Shown: in pieces, positions 1-9,934 of the stretch
How the letters are laid out: every line of letters begins with the position of its first letter
How positions within the stretch are numbered: position 1 is the first letter of the stretch
From: Siphonodentalium dalli
Taxonomy: Eukaryota; Mollusca; Scaphopoda; Gadilida; Siphonodentaliidae
Length of the DNA stretch: 64,000 nt
Direction of reading: 5' to 3'
NCBI GenBank assembly: GCA_032622095.1
Contig: CP136069.1
Span: forward strand, 84,960,958 to 85,024,957
The notes under the pieces: generated by a model
Told to the model about the DNA's origin: nothing
The model's database searches: none
What the model saw: the letters and a program-made list of their open reading frames with translations, nothing else
Program-made: the position numbers and the translations under genes

Positions 1-89
1 TTGTAAAAATAACAATTCTGAGCAACAATTCTGAGCAAGATTACTTCCCATTTCAATTTGATCACCCTACCGTAGTATTTCACATCATT

Positions 90-336
90 TTAACCCTTTG
101 AGTGCCAGGTCGATTTTTGTATCAACCCATATACCCTGTGCCAATGCATTCTCTTATATATGCGAGTCGACCATAGGTCGCCTCGCATATATAAGAGAAT
201 GCATTGGCCTAACAATTTTTTTTTTTTTTTTACAATTTTGTTTACAATTTTTTACAATTTATTCTTATATTCTTTAACAGACTTAGTTTGTAGGTTTAGG
301 GCCGATGAGATCAGCCCCTGGCACTCAAAGGGTTAA
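90..336. mobile_element. piggyBac-like MITE C1 (GAGTGCCAGG terminus)
   Basis: Bounded by TTAA at both ends (90-93 and 333-336). The termini are inverted: CCCTTTGAGTGCCAGG on the left and its near reverse complement CCCCTGGCACTCAAAGGG on the right. Inside is a hairpin at about 138-207 with stem GCCAATGCATTCTCTTATAT, then a T-rich spacer. TTAA targets with CCCT-type ends are typical of piggyBac elements. It has no coding capacity. Copies at 43287 and 58011 share the same organisation. Confidence 0.85.
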
Positions 337-454
337 ATCTATAACTCTTTCAGGAATTGTAGGGCACCATTCTGGAGGGGGTCATCGGTAATTTATTTTC
401 TTTTAAACTGTGTCATCATGATCTATCTTGACTTTATATATCCCTCTATTTTGT

Positions 455-782
455 TTCAATAATTCTCCTTTAAACTACTTCTCAAATTGTATGCACATCA
501 AACATCAGGTCACCAGGAACGGTATAACTTTGATGGTAGCAATCGTGTTCTGCAAACATCTGTATAATCATCCCTATGATCTAATCTTCCACAAAATGAA
601 ACATCATAAGCTACATCTCGTCATCAGCATGAGTGAGATATCATCAGTTAAGATGAACATCAAATGACCTGGATATCTAACGCACAGATGAGCCCATCAT
701 GAAGGAGACATCAAGCTGAGTTTTGAAGAGTCAGATGGACTCCTGATAGAGATGATGCTACTATGATAAGCATAATATCTAC
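455..782 (+). repeat. Local duplication, copy 1
   Basis: This stretch matches 1540-1858 in the same orientation, over more than 300 bp with scattered mismatches. The best conserved block (about 680-782) includes GATATCTAACGCACAGATGA. No coding frame is kept in both copies, so I do not call a gene. Copy 1 ends where element Q1 begins; copy 2 runs on without it. Confidence 0.8.
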
Positions 783-1470
783 CAGGGACCAGCCTAGAGG
801 GTGACTTGGGAGATTTCTTCTCCCTAATATGTGTCACTTCTCCCTGTTTTTGTCTCAGGGAGAAGTGACTTCTCTCTCATATAAATCTATGCTCTAAATA
901 ATCAACCCTTTTAACAAGAATGTAGGGTGTTAATGACATTGATTGTACTGCCATTCAACCACGGTCAAGTGGTTGACATGCAGCATCTGCAGGTATTAAA
1001 TCTTACTGTGGTACTAGTAATAATTTTTTGCAACTGCTATACTCCGCATTAATTTTCCACATGGCCGCCTTACACCCAGTCCAGTTTTTTGTGAGTGCCA
1101 TGCACTGCATTAACTACTAGTATACACAAAACAATATTTGAATTAATACATTTTTTTACGGTTTAATCAACATTCGAAGTTGGTCACTGACCCACATTCA
1201 CAATTGCAGCATCACGCCATGCCAGAAATATACACTCTCTGTGGTGGTGATAATGCTGATCGCATCAACATGCTCGAGTAATGCAGTAAAATCGGTGGTC
1301 AACGTCGTTAATAAGAATGTCAATTAATTAGAGCATAGCTGTAATAGTATGCATATGTCCCAAAAGCATATCTAAAGCATATTTACAGATTATAATTGTG
1401 TTCTTATTCACTATAATGATTTTATAAATGGTCTCTTGCATTATAATTATTGGATCATAGAAGAAGGGTG
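783..1470 (+). mobile_element. hAT-like element Q1, right end not intact
   Basis: Begins CAGGGACCAGCC, matching the terminus of Q2 (22185-23162), then the shared motif GGGAGAAGTGACTTCTCTCT (about 859-878). A second shared block with TATAATTGTGTTCTTA lies at about 1390-1460. No right terminus like that of Q2 is seen. The duplicate copy of the flank (around 1852) lacks the element, so Q1 entered copy 1 after the duplication. No coding sequence is visible. Confidence 0.65.
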
Positions 1471-1485
1471 ATATTGGGGTGTAAA

Positions 1486-1519
1486 TTGCACCAGCACAGC
1501 TCCCGTCATGAAAGGGATA
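1486..1519 (+). mobile_element. Fragment of a C element end
   Basis: Short piece matching the right end of CATGACTGG-type C elements (GCACCAGC..CAGCTCCCGTCATGAAAGGG). It lies between Q1 and the second copy of the local duplication and may be debris from the same insertion. Confidence 0.5.
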
Positions 1520-1539
1520 CTATATGGACCTTTAAAGTT

Positions 1540-1858
1540 GTTTTCTATTTAAGTTTGTTTTCTAAATTGTATACATCACACATCAGGTCACAAAGAATAT
1601 TCTAAACTTTGATGAGAGCAATCGTGTTGTGCAAACATCTGTTAAATCATCCTTATGATCCAATCATCCACAAAAAGTAAGACCGCAAGCCACAGTCTTC
1701 AGCATGAGTGAGATATCATCAGTTTAGATGAACATCAAATGACCTGGATATCTAACGCACAGATGAGCCCATCACGAAGGAGACATCAAGCTGAGTTTTG
1801 AAGAGTCAGACCGACTCCTGATGGAGATGATGCTACTATGATAAGCATAATATCTATA
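1540..1858 (+). repeat. Local duplication, copy 2 (empty site for Q1)
   Basis: Direct-orientation partner of 455-782. It reads uninterrupted through the place where Q1 begins in copy 1 (CATAATATCTA followed by TACTTATG), so it keeps the pre-insertion state. Confidence 0.8.
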
Positions 1859-2607
1859 CTTATGTGAATTCTTGTAGATTCAATTGCATATATTAAATCT
1901 ACACAAAGAACGCTTTGAGAAAACGGAGACCCAGTTGAAGAAAAAAGATGTGTACATAGGAACCTCAATGTTATCGAGTTCCTGATGTGTCTCCACTGTG
2001 GTTCTGGTAAAAGTAGGTTATCATTGCTAGATGAGGATCTCCGCAATCTGTGAGCAAGAAGTTTTCCTCTCATAAAATTAACTGAATTGATATATGAAAA
2101 GAAAGAAATAGAAAATGTTCCAATTAACAGGGTAAACAAAAACCTAAGTTTAGGTTGGTTCGCGCTTGGAACAATTGAAAACATTATAATACATCAGGGG
2201 TGGTGGTCGCACTGAATGAAAAGGGGGGGGGGGGGGGGGGGGGGGGGGGCTGAACCTCCCTGCACACCACACCTGCTAATGCTATTAATTACACTGTCTT
2301 CAGGATTATTCTGTCAATTGGCCCACAATATAGTTGAAAAAGGCATTATAATCAGGGACATTGCACACATACTGAGAGTCAATAGTACTGGTGTTCATGG
2401 GGGGGGGGCTGCCCTTCTTGCCCTACACCAATGAGATCGTGCCCCCCTTACTGCTTCTGGCACCTTTGGTGGAGTCAGATAATGTCATACAAGGGAAAAC
2501 ATTTCCTATCTCTAAGATTCTATACCATACTGTTTCTATGAGGAAGTATGGGAAGTATCAGCTAATAGAATTACATAGATAAAAGTGGGACCAGAAAAAT
2601 GAAGGTA
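1859..2607. other. Unassigned stretch
   Basis: No repeat family or gene recognised. A minus-strand frame of 132 codons (1786-2184) overlaps the local duplication and resembles nothing I know. The stretch contains a long G run at 2223-2249. A partial duplicate of 2540-2606 lies beyond B1 at about 2850-2940. Confidence 0.5.
2223..2249 (+). repeat. Homopolymer G tract (27 G)
   Basis: Uninterrupted run of 27 G between AA and CTGAACC, with a shorter G run at about 2400-2408. It could form G-quadruplex structures and is a likely site of length error in sequencing. Confidence 0.95.
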
Positions 2608-2837
2608 CAGTAATGCCCGAAGTATATGATCCTTTAACCACAGCAGAATTATGGGATATTTTTCAGCATTTAGTCGGAAATATGGCTTGTTGCCATTCAT
2701 CGGAAAGCTCTCACTGAGAGCTTTCCGATGGTGAGAGCTTTCTGATGAATGGCAGCAAGCCATATTTCTGACTAAATCCTGAAAACTTTCCCATAATTCT
2801 GCTGTGGTTTAGGGGTCGATTATTTAGGACATCACTG
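2608..2837. mobile_element. Foldback MITE B1 (TA target)
   Basis: Near-perfect palindrome starting CAGTAATGCCC and ending ATCACTG, flanked by TA on both sides (2606-2607, 2838-2839). The arms carry the family blocks CCACAGCAGAATTATGGG, GATTTAGTCGGAAATATGGC and TCATCGGAAAGCTCTC. TA target plus a CAGT terminus suggests mobilisation by a Tc1/mariner-type transposase. No coding capacity. The flanks are themselves a degraded duplicate (2540-2606 and about 2850-2940). Confidence 0.85.
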
Positions 2838-3061
2838 TAGTTGCCCCTCATAAAGTATGAGAAGTATGGGAATTACATGAATCAGCTGATAGAATTACAT
2901 AGATAAAATACTACGATCAGTGGGACCAGATCATTGAAGCTAGTTTCCTCACATGCCTTCTATCAAGGGGCCACATGCAGGTTGGGGTGTGGTTGCAGAT
3001 GCATTATTCTTAATACAGGTATATTACTAGTATTATAACATATGCATTTTTACAGACTGGA

Positions 3062-3180
3062 GACCCTGCACTGGCTTACAAGGTCAATGTATATATTGTT
3101 AGGCCAATGCATATATAAGAAAATGCATTGGCACAGGGTTTTCACAAAATTTCAGGAAGCTCCAGTCATGGAAGGGTTAA
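3062..3180 (+). mobile_element. C element, 5-prime truncated
   Basis: Right part of a CATGACTGG-type C element: the ACTGGCTTACAAGGTCAA spacer, a degenerate hairpin arm AATGCATATATAAGAAAATG, then CAGGAAGCTCCAGTCATGG and a terminal TTAA at 3177-3180. The left terminus is missing. Confidence 0.7.
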
Positions 3181-3207
3181 CACACATGCCTTTTGTGGAA
3201 GGTCTGC

Positions 3208-3836
3208 CTAGTCTGGATATAGTGTGTCTCACATTTGTAGAATGAGGTCCCCAGAGAGTGAATTTAGTGATACTACTCTGCACAAGCATCACCAAATTCA
3301 CCCTCTGGGGACCTAATTCTACTTAATAGGCCTCATCTTCTGGGAAATCTATAGTCTCATATTAACATTGTTTTTAGTAACTTTTTCTCTTCTGTTCAGT
3401 TTCTATTTCCCCTAAATTGCTATTATCAGGCTTGTCCTATTTGACAGGACCTACTTAACCCTTTCATTTGAATTTCAACCATAACTATAGTTCAGAAAAG
3501 ATGTTTAATTTACTGTGAATTCAGTTCAGTGATAATAAGTCTTTTGAATTTCAAGCTGCACGGAAATGTGATTTCAGTGCGGGTGAAAAATTGGTCTCCT
3601 CAGCGCCATTGCAGAGTAAAATGCATAATCGAGGTCACTAATTGCTGAAAATCACTAACTTCAACTGGGAACTTCAATCTTATCCTAGGTCTCCCATAGC
3701 ATTTGAGGCCTAAGCAGAATGAGGTTCCCAGAGGGTGAATTTTGTGATGGTTGCCCCATCGTGTTGGATAGCGTTACTAAATTCACCCTCTAGGGACCTC
3801 ATTCTGCAAATGTCAGACAAACTATATCCAGACTTG
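3208..3836. mobile_element. hAT-like MITE A1 (double-hairpin)
   Basis: The termini are inverted copies of AGTCTGGATATAGTGTGTCT. Each end then forms a hairpin built from GCAGAATGAGGTCCCCAGAG and its complement (about 3240-3325 and 3716-3806). A spacer of about 390 bp lies between, with CCCATAGCAGTTGAGGCCTA-like sequence next to the right hairpin. No clear 8-bp duplication survives for this copy; other copies have one. No open frame. Confidence 0.8.
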
Positions 3837-4350
3837 GAACTTTTGCCCCTTTTTCCATTACTTACTAACCAATGCCGCTGACTGCAGAACTCGGACTAGG
3901 AGGTCTACGCACTATCAAATGCAGTCTGCACATGAAGGCATAAACTAACTGACAATCTCAAAGTTCAAATGAGTCAGACCATATATACCATCCGGCAATC
4001 CGGCTCCATGCTGTCCTCCCGCTCCAAAACCAACAAATCAAACTATAACAAAGGAGACCTATCTTCCGATGCCAATAAACTCAGGCTCACAAAAAAATAA
4101 ATATGTGGGATTACCCACATCTGGTCCAGATATTACCAATGATATATAAAACATCAGTTATGTAAGACACACTGCTGCGATACAGGTGCAGACTATTTCT
4201 ACTTTTATAATAAGATTTCATATGGAGTTCCTCTAAGTATGACATTTCCAAGGTTAGAGCATGGTGCTGCATTCGTTTTGTTTTTCTTCAATTTTTTTCC
4301 CATGGCTGACATATGGCTGTCATAATCACAACCAGAAGGAGTATGTCAAT
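3837..4350. other. Unassigned stretch
   Basis: AT-rich DNA without recognised repeat, RNA or coding signal. Confidence 0.5.
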
Positions 4351-4784
4351 GTACTACAAACACAGCTGGAGTGTAGTACTACAGCTATTAATGGTAAAAC
4401 CATGAATGCTGAATACACAGAAGGAGAGTACGATAAGTTTGATAACCCTTGCTACAGTAATGCCCTACATAATCGATTCCTTATCCACAGCAGAATTGTG
4501 GGTAATTTTTCAGGATTTAGTCGGAAATATGATATGACTTGTAGCCATTCATCGGAAAGCTCTCAGTGAGAGCTTTCCGATGAATGGCAACAAGCCATAT
4601 TTCCGACTAAATCCTGAAAAATTACCCATAATTCTGCTGTGGTTAAGCTTGTTGCCATTCATTGGAAAGACCTCGGGGAGAGCTTTCCGATGAATGGCAA
4701 CAAGCCATATTTCCGACTAAATCCTGAAAAATTACCCATAATTCTGCTGTGGGTAAGGAGTCGATTATTTAGGGCATTACTGTA
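4351..4784 (+). repeat. Tandem duplication unit 1, holding B2
   Basis: The block ACTACAAACACAGCTGGAG through GATAACCCTTGCTACAG (about 4353-4456) recurs almost identically at about 4783-4887. Each copy is followed by a B element at the same position, so host DNA plus a B element appear to have been duplicated in tandem. Confidence 0.8.
4455..4782. mobile_element. Foldback MITE B2, with an extra arm
   Basis: Starts CAGTAATGCCC and ends GGCATTACTG between TA dinucleotides. It is longer than the usual 210-230 bp because the right arm (AAGCCATATTTCCGACTAAA..) occurs twice with a partial left arm between, giving an arm-arm-arm arrangement. This could come from slippage or template switching in the hairpin. 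Confidence 0.8.
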
Positions 4785-5098
4785 CTACAAACACAGCTGG
4801 AGTGTAGTACTACAGCTATTAATGGTAAAACCATGAATGCTGAATACACAGAACGAGAGTATGATAAGTTTGATAACCCTTGCTACAGTAATGTCCTAAA
4901 TTATCAACCCCTTAACACAGCAGAATTATGGGAAATATTTCAGGATTTAGTCAGAAATACGGCTTGCTGCCATTCATCGGAAAGCTCTCAATGAGAGCTT
5001 TCCAATGAATGGCAACAAGCCATATTTCCGACTAAATCCTGAAAAATTTCCCATAATTCTTCTGTGGTTGAAGGGTCAAATACTTTGGGCATTACATG
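4785..5098 (+). repeat. Tandem duplication unit 2, holding B3
   Basis: Second copy of the block at 4351-4784. It contains B3 (4886-5098), which has one pair of arms and a more diverged right end (ATTACATG instead of ATTACTG). Confidence 0.75.
4886..5098. mobile_element. Foldback MITE B3
   Basis: Palindrome beginning CAGTAATGTCC, with family arms around a central CTCTCAATGAGAGC. It sits in the same place in its host block as B2, so the two are probably duplicates, not independent insertions. Confidence 0.8.
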
Positions 5099-5293
5099 TA
5101 GTTGAGGCCATTCAAATTAGTCATAGAAGCTGGCCCTAAATGAATTCAGTACAATCTATAGTACCTATGAAGTAAATATAGAAAATATACGAAGTTGGTT
5201 TGGGGAACTTTGTCCCCATATAAATGATCTAGACAATTAATGTCCTTGAGATTTAGGTCTATGGGATGCCAACTGTAGGAGGAGTTGATATAG

Positions 5294-5876
5294 ACTAAAG
5301 ATACGGTAAGCGTTGGTGGTGGTATTGCTGTTAAAATAGTCACAACTGTTAAAACTGCCATAAACAGAAAGAATATTATATTATAGACAAACTTTGTTTT
5401 TATTATACCTATCATAAATATCGTGTAAATTACATATTATTGTCATGTTAATATATTATGTGTTATGTAAACAAATTTCCATGTACAAACAGTACATAAA
5501 GTGTATGCGATAAGCAATACATTCGACACAGGGGAAGAACCCACTATAAAGAGAACTTTAGTTAGAAATGCCACCACATTGTTTACAACATACCGGTATA
5601 GCAGTAATGCTGGCCTCTCAAGAGATCCGTGTTCAGTGGGTCACTGTGAATCACTCTCCTGTAAAAATTGGTTTTGAGTGTTTTGCTTATCGCTCACTAT
5701 TTATGTGCTGTATATAAACATACGCTCGACAAACACAGAGTGTGTTCTATGTATAATATCACATTCATACTATCATTCTGCTATACTATTAATAGTATAT
5801 TCTTGAGGAAATTTTCATAATTTGCAAACTGTTAATTCTAAATTATAACCTATAACGAAGGCCATCCATGCCTTTA
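5294..5876. mobile_element. TTAA-type inverted-repeat MITE N1
   Basis: Outer ends are degenerate copies of TTAAAGGCACGGATGACCTT (right end CATCCATGCCTTTAA, TTAA at 5873-5876). The left arm contains CTGTTAAAACTGCCATAAAC and the right part keeps only some of the matching arm. N2 and N3 are more complete. No open frame of note; the 89-codon minus frame here (5146-5415) is chance. Confidence 0.7.
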
Positions 5877-6208
5877 ATACATTAACTGCAGATTACGAGT
5901 TATCTCGTACTTTTTGCATGTAATTGAATAGGCATAGGCATTGAACGTGTTAAAGCTGCTCTCATCAGGATGGAGTGATAAACAGAATGGAAGGACTGAT
6001 AAAAGGCCACAAAGATATTTTTGATAGTGTTCACCATTTGGGAGACAAAAACATAAGTATCATGCTCAAAGAGTATACAAATACTGGCTTTCTTGGTGAA
6101 AAAGGTGCATCATTACTTAAGTGCCAAAATTTGCTTTTCAATTGTTAAGTCCCAAAGTACCATATAGCATAGCAAATGAATTGCAATGAGTGTCTGTATA
6201 TAGCTACA

Positions 6209-6895
6209 CTAGAAGGTGACCCGACTTCGTCCGGGCTTTGACCTTGAATTGTCCATTTTGAAGGTCAAGGTCAAGTGGGGTCACGATTTGACCAGTCCAA
6301 AACACTGCCCGGACAAAAGTACCCGACAAACGTGCCCGTCGAAATCCATCCGGTTTTACCCGATTTGACCTTGAATTGATCATTTTGAAAGTCAAGGTCA
6401 GGTCGGGGTCACAACTCGACCCGCCCAAAACACTCAGTGGACAAAAGTAACCCCACGTATCAAATTTCGTTGAAATCCCATCAAAATTCGCGATTTGACC
6501 TTGAATTGACCCGATTTCAAGGTCAAGGTCACGTCGCACGCGCAAATGAATAGGCTTATGAGACTCCCCGGCCGAAAGTACCCACACATACCAAGTTTCA
6601 TCGAAATCCTGTGATATTCGGGCGTTTGACCTTGAAATGACCCGATTTCAAGGTCAAGGTCACGTTGTACGGGCAAATTAATAGGTTTATGCCACTCCCT
6701 GGCAGAAGCTACTCCCACATACCAAGTTTCATCAAAATCCCGTGATATTCGGGCGTTTGACCTTGAAATTACCCGATGTCACCCCCCGGCCGAAAATAAC
6801 CACACATACCAAGTTTCATCAAAATCGGGTCGGCCGTTTTCGAGTTCATCGATTACACACAAACAAACAAACAGATCTTCCAAAATATATAATAG
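6209..6895 (-). mobile_element. Helitron-like element E1
   Basis: On the minus strand the 3-prime end reads hairpin GCCCGGACGAAGTCGGG, then a short gap and CTAG followed by T. This is the classic Helitron 3-prime layout. The 5-prime end carries CTATTATATATTTTGGAAGA. The interior is a degenerate tandem array of about 120-bp units, each with inverted TGACCTTGAA / TTCAAGGTCA pairs. No Rep/helicase coding; the 94-127 codon frames here are repeat artefacts. The 12-bp direct repeat ATAGCTACACTA flanks it (6200-6211, 6892-6903). Confidence 0.75.
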
Positions 6896-7060
6896 CTACA
6901 CTACATAACACTGTTTTTTCCTCCAAAATAGGAGATGATCAGACAAATCTTAACCATTATCGAATGAGTGTGCAAAAATTTGCAAAGGACTGCATTTCTG
7001 ACAGGACATATTTTGGTACTCAAGAGTTTAACATACAGTGCTTATTACATGCCTTACATA

Positions 7061-7176
7061 TAGTAATGCCCTAAATTATCAACTCCTTAACCACAGCAGA
7101 ATTATGGGTAATTTTTCAGGATTTAGTCGGAAATATGGCTTGTTGACATTCATCGGAAAGCTCTCAGTGAGAGTAG
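7061..7176 (+). mobile_element. Foldback MITE B4, left arm only
   Basis: Contains AGTAATGCCCTAAATTATC, the CAGCAGAATTATGGGTAATT arm and the hairpin tip CTCTCAGTGAGAG, then stops. The right arm is absent. Confidence 0.75.
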
Positions 7177-7262
7177 ATCCACACCAATTTGAATAAGACA
7201 GAAACACTTGTTCTCAATTTAGTTGCATTTTATTAACTTCCGTACCCAGTTATATAGATCTA

Positions 7263-7518
7263 TTAACCCTTCCATGACTGGAGCTTCCTGAAATTTTGCA
7301 AAAACCATGTGCCATGCAATGCATTATATTATATATGGGAGTCTCCCGCAGTGAGCATTGCATATATAAGCGAATATATTTGCCTAACAATATTTACCAT
7401 GATCTTGCATTCTCTTATATATGTGAGGCTCCCTATAGGAGACTCACATATATAAGAGAATACATGGTACATGATCTTTAATGCTGCACCCACACAGTTA
7501 CCGTCATAAAAGGGATAA
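7263..7518. mobile_element. piggyBac-like MITE C3 (CATGACTGG terminus)
   Basis: TTAA at 7263-7266, left end CCCTTCCATGACTGGAGC, right end GTTACCGTCATAAAAGGG followed by a decayed ATAA. Two hairpins with TATATAAG-containing stems lie inside, separated by AACAATATTTACCATGAT. It sits in the longer duplicated block whose partner contains C4. Confidence 0.8.
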
Positions 7519-7639
7519 ATCATTCATGATAATCAAGAGATTTTTTTTGACTATTTGAATAATTGATGTAAACAGTTGAAAAAGAGTATTGCCATATTAT
7601 GATGTTTAGTAATCAATAGATCGATCGATCTTCTAATTC

Positions 7640-8165
7640 AATTGACAGATCACACTTCGATATTAAATGTCAAATATGCAGCAGTTCCAAAGAATCTCAG
7701 ATGACAAAGTATCTTTTAGCGGGACAACGCCCACAATAGCGCAATTCTCATTCACAAACAAACAGTTCAGTGATAGAGCACATTCTTATGATCAGACTTA
7801 CAACTCAATATACAAATCAATATTTGACCGAAAACAAATTATTTTTATTCCATCCAATAGTACCATATGATGTGATGAATATGTTTTATGTGAGATGGGC
7901 TACAATTAATTTCTTCTATTTGTCATGGAGTAGCATCTGTAACCCTTTCAGTGCCAAGTCCGATTTTTGAGTTCTTAGAGCTCTTTACATCAATGTATCA
8001 CATTATTATAATCAATAAATTTGAAAAATGATCAAGGAAATATGGGTTGATACAAAAATCGGACTTGGCACTGAAAGGGTTAAATAAGAACTTCCACACT
8101 CAGAAGCTGATGAACAGCTTTCCTAATCCAGGAGCCAATTGATGATTGATGGTGACTCAAAAGCT
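7640..8165 (+). repeat. Local duplication copy 1, split by C2
   Basis: 7640-7938 plus 8084-8165 match 9505-9900 in the same order (shared blocks: GATGACAAAGTATCTTTTAG with one change, TCCACACTCAGAAGCTGATG with one change). The similarity probably includes the C3/C4 elements upstream, making a duplicated unit of 0.7-0.9 kb. No coding frame is conserved. Confidence 0.8.
7939..8083. mobile_element. Short TTAA-type MITE C2
   Basis: 145-bp element with inverted ends CCCTTTCAGTGCCAAGTCCG and its complement. The right TTAA is intact (8080-8083); the left has decayed to GTAA (7939-7942). The partner copy of the duplication keeps an empty site around GTTTTTAAATG, so the insertion into TTAA happened after the duplication. 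The usual TATATAAG hairpin is absent. Confidence 0.85.
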
Positions 8166-8351
8166 GACAACAAATTTACATTTCCAGCTCAACAAAGAGG
8201 AATAACTCTAGGATGGAAAACATAAACACCACCATTTGAAAGCCTTCATGATATGAAACATTTGTACAAAATTTCATTCAGATACGATGAGCCATGGTTG
8301 AGATATCTGTCTGGACAGATGGATGCCCATATGCAGGTCTCAAATTTGGTG

Positions 8352-8819
8352 CCGTATATACTTTTGCAGAATGAGGTCCCCAGAGGGTAAATTTAGTGAC
8401 CCTACCCTACACAGCAGGCTAGCATCATTAAATTCACCCTCTGAGGACCTCATCCTGCTTAGGCCTCGTCTTCTCTGGCAAGTATCTTTATTATCAAATT
8501 AACAAGTTTTTTAGTTTCTTCAGAAACTTCTTTAGAAAGTTTCTATTATTATTTAGTTTAGTTTCTCTATATCCTGAAATTAGCAAGTGACACACTGCAT
8601 AATTGAGGTGCCTAATGGATGAACATCACAAACTTCACCAAATGAGAACTTAAATATGTGTCTTGTTCTCCAATAGCAGAATAGACCACTCAGAATTAGG
8701 TCCCCAGAGGATGAATATGGTGATGCTAGCCCACTGTGTGGAGTAGCATCACTAAATTCACCCTCTGGAGACCCCATTCTGCAAACGTCCACTGTCGAGC
8801 AAGATATTTTCAGGCCTGC
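8352..8819. mobile_element. hAT-like MITE A2 (double-hairpin)
   Basis: Left hairpin about 8366-8459 and right hairpin about 8696-8784, both built from the GAATGAGGTCCCCAGAGG motif. The spacer has GTTTCTTTAGAAAG-like text different from most copies but shared with A13 (51282). The outer ends are diverged, and the exact left boundary is uncertain. Confidence 0.7.
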
Positions 8820-8889
8820 CCACATGCATGTAATCCAGTGTACTTTGTGAGTTGGGAGGGGATATATGACAAGTCAACTCTACTGGATT

Positions 8890-9144
8890 CAAACCTTGAA
8901 ATAGTGTGTCTGTCATTTGCAGAATGAGGTCCACAGAGGGTGAATTTAGTGATGCTACCCCACATAGCGGGCTAGCATCACCAAAATTCACCCTCTAGGG
9001 ACCTCATTCTGCTTACACCTCAGCAGAATGAGGTTCCCAGAGGGTGAATTTGGTGATGCTAGCCCGCTATGCGGGGTAGCATCACTAAATTCACCCTCTG
9101 GGGACCTCATTCGGCAAATGACAGACACCCTATTTCAAGGCTTG
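8890..9144. mobile_element. hAT-like MITE A3, internally deleted, with perfect 8-bp duplication
   Basis: Ends CAAACCTTGAAATAGTGTGT and its complement. ACTGGATT is duplicated exactly on both sides (8882-8889, 9145-9152). The two end hairpins are joined by only about 10 bp, so the usual 250-300 bp spacer is missing. A good reference copy for element bounds and hAT-type target duplication. Confidence 0.9.
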
Positions 9145-9157
9145 ACTGGATTACAAC

Positions 9158-9398
9158 TTAACCCTTCCATGACTGGAACTTCCTGAAATTTTGCGAAAAC
9201 CCTGTGCCAATGAATTATCTTATATATGAAAGTCTCCCAATAGAGCCTCACATATAAGAGAATACATTGGCCTAAAACTATTTACCTTGACCTTGTAAGC
9301 CAGTGCATTCACTATGTGAGACTCGCATATATAAGAGAATGCACTGGCACAGGATCTTTAATGTTACACCAGCGCAGCTCCCATCATGAAAGGGTTAA
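9158..9398. mobile_element. piggyBac-like MITE C4
   Basis: Complete: TTAA at 9158-9161 and 9395-9398, ends CCCTTCCATGACTGGAAC and GCTCCCATCATGAAAGGG, two TATATAAG hairpins, and the spacer TTTACCTTGACCTTGTAAGC. It lies 6 bp after the target duplication of A3. Confidence 0.9.
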
Positions 9399-9504
9399 CT
9401 ACATCCTGCATTGTAATTGTAGACTATTTTTGCTAACTTGAAATATAGATTTAAAATTCACTTTGACTCATTATCATGATATCTAATAATAAAAAATTCC
9501 TCTC

Positions 9505-9900
9505 ATTCATACTTCAGTGTTAAATGCCAAATAGGCAGCGTTTCCGAAGAATATCAGAAGATGAAGTATCTTTTAGCGTGACAATGCCCGAAATTCTCAT
9601 TCACAAGCAAAAACAGTTCAGTGATAAAGCTCAGTTTTTTTTAGCAGATTTACAACTGGCCCCTGAATCAATCAATATTTGACTGAAAACAAATTATTAT
9701 TTCTTCCAATAGCGCCATCTGATGTGACAAATCAGTTTATTTTTTATCCCCGATGGGCTACAACTCATTTCATTTATATGTCGTCAAGTAACGTTTTTAA
9801 ATGAGAGCCTCCACACTCAGCAGCTGATGAACTGCTTGCCTAATGCAGGAGCATTGGATGATTGATGGTGGTGACTCAAGCATGATGGAAACTGTGTTTC
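9505..9900 (+). repeat. Local duplication copy 2 (empty site for C2)
   Basis: Partner of 7640-8165, uninterrupted at the C2 insertion point. Similarity is lower than for a very recent duplication, with small indels throughout. Confidence 0.8.
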
Positions 9901-9934
9901 TTGTCAACAATTTGATGGAAGACCCAGCGATACC

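Noticed and set aside
1786-2184. 132-codon minus-strand frame
   Set aside because: Overlaps a diverged local duplication whose other copy does not keep the frame. No domain or compositional sign of coding.
6204-6718. Overlapping 94-127 codon frames, partly repeated at 30795-31088 and 53418-53681
   Set aside because: They are translations of the TGACCTTGA tandem units of Helitrons E. Similarity between them is DNA repeat similarity.
8366-9115. Regularly spaced palindromes suggestive of a CRISPR array
   Set aside because: They are the end hairpins of A elements with transposon ends and target duplications. There are no unique spacers of constant length.
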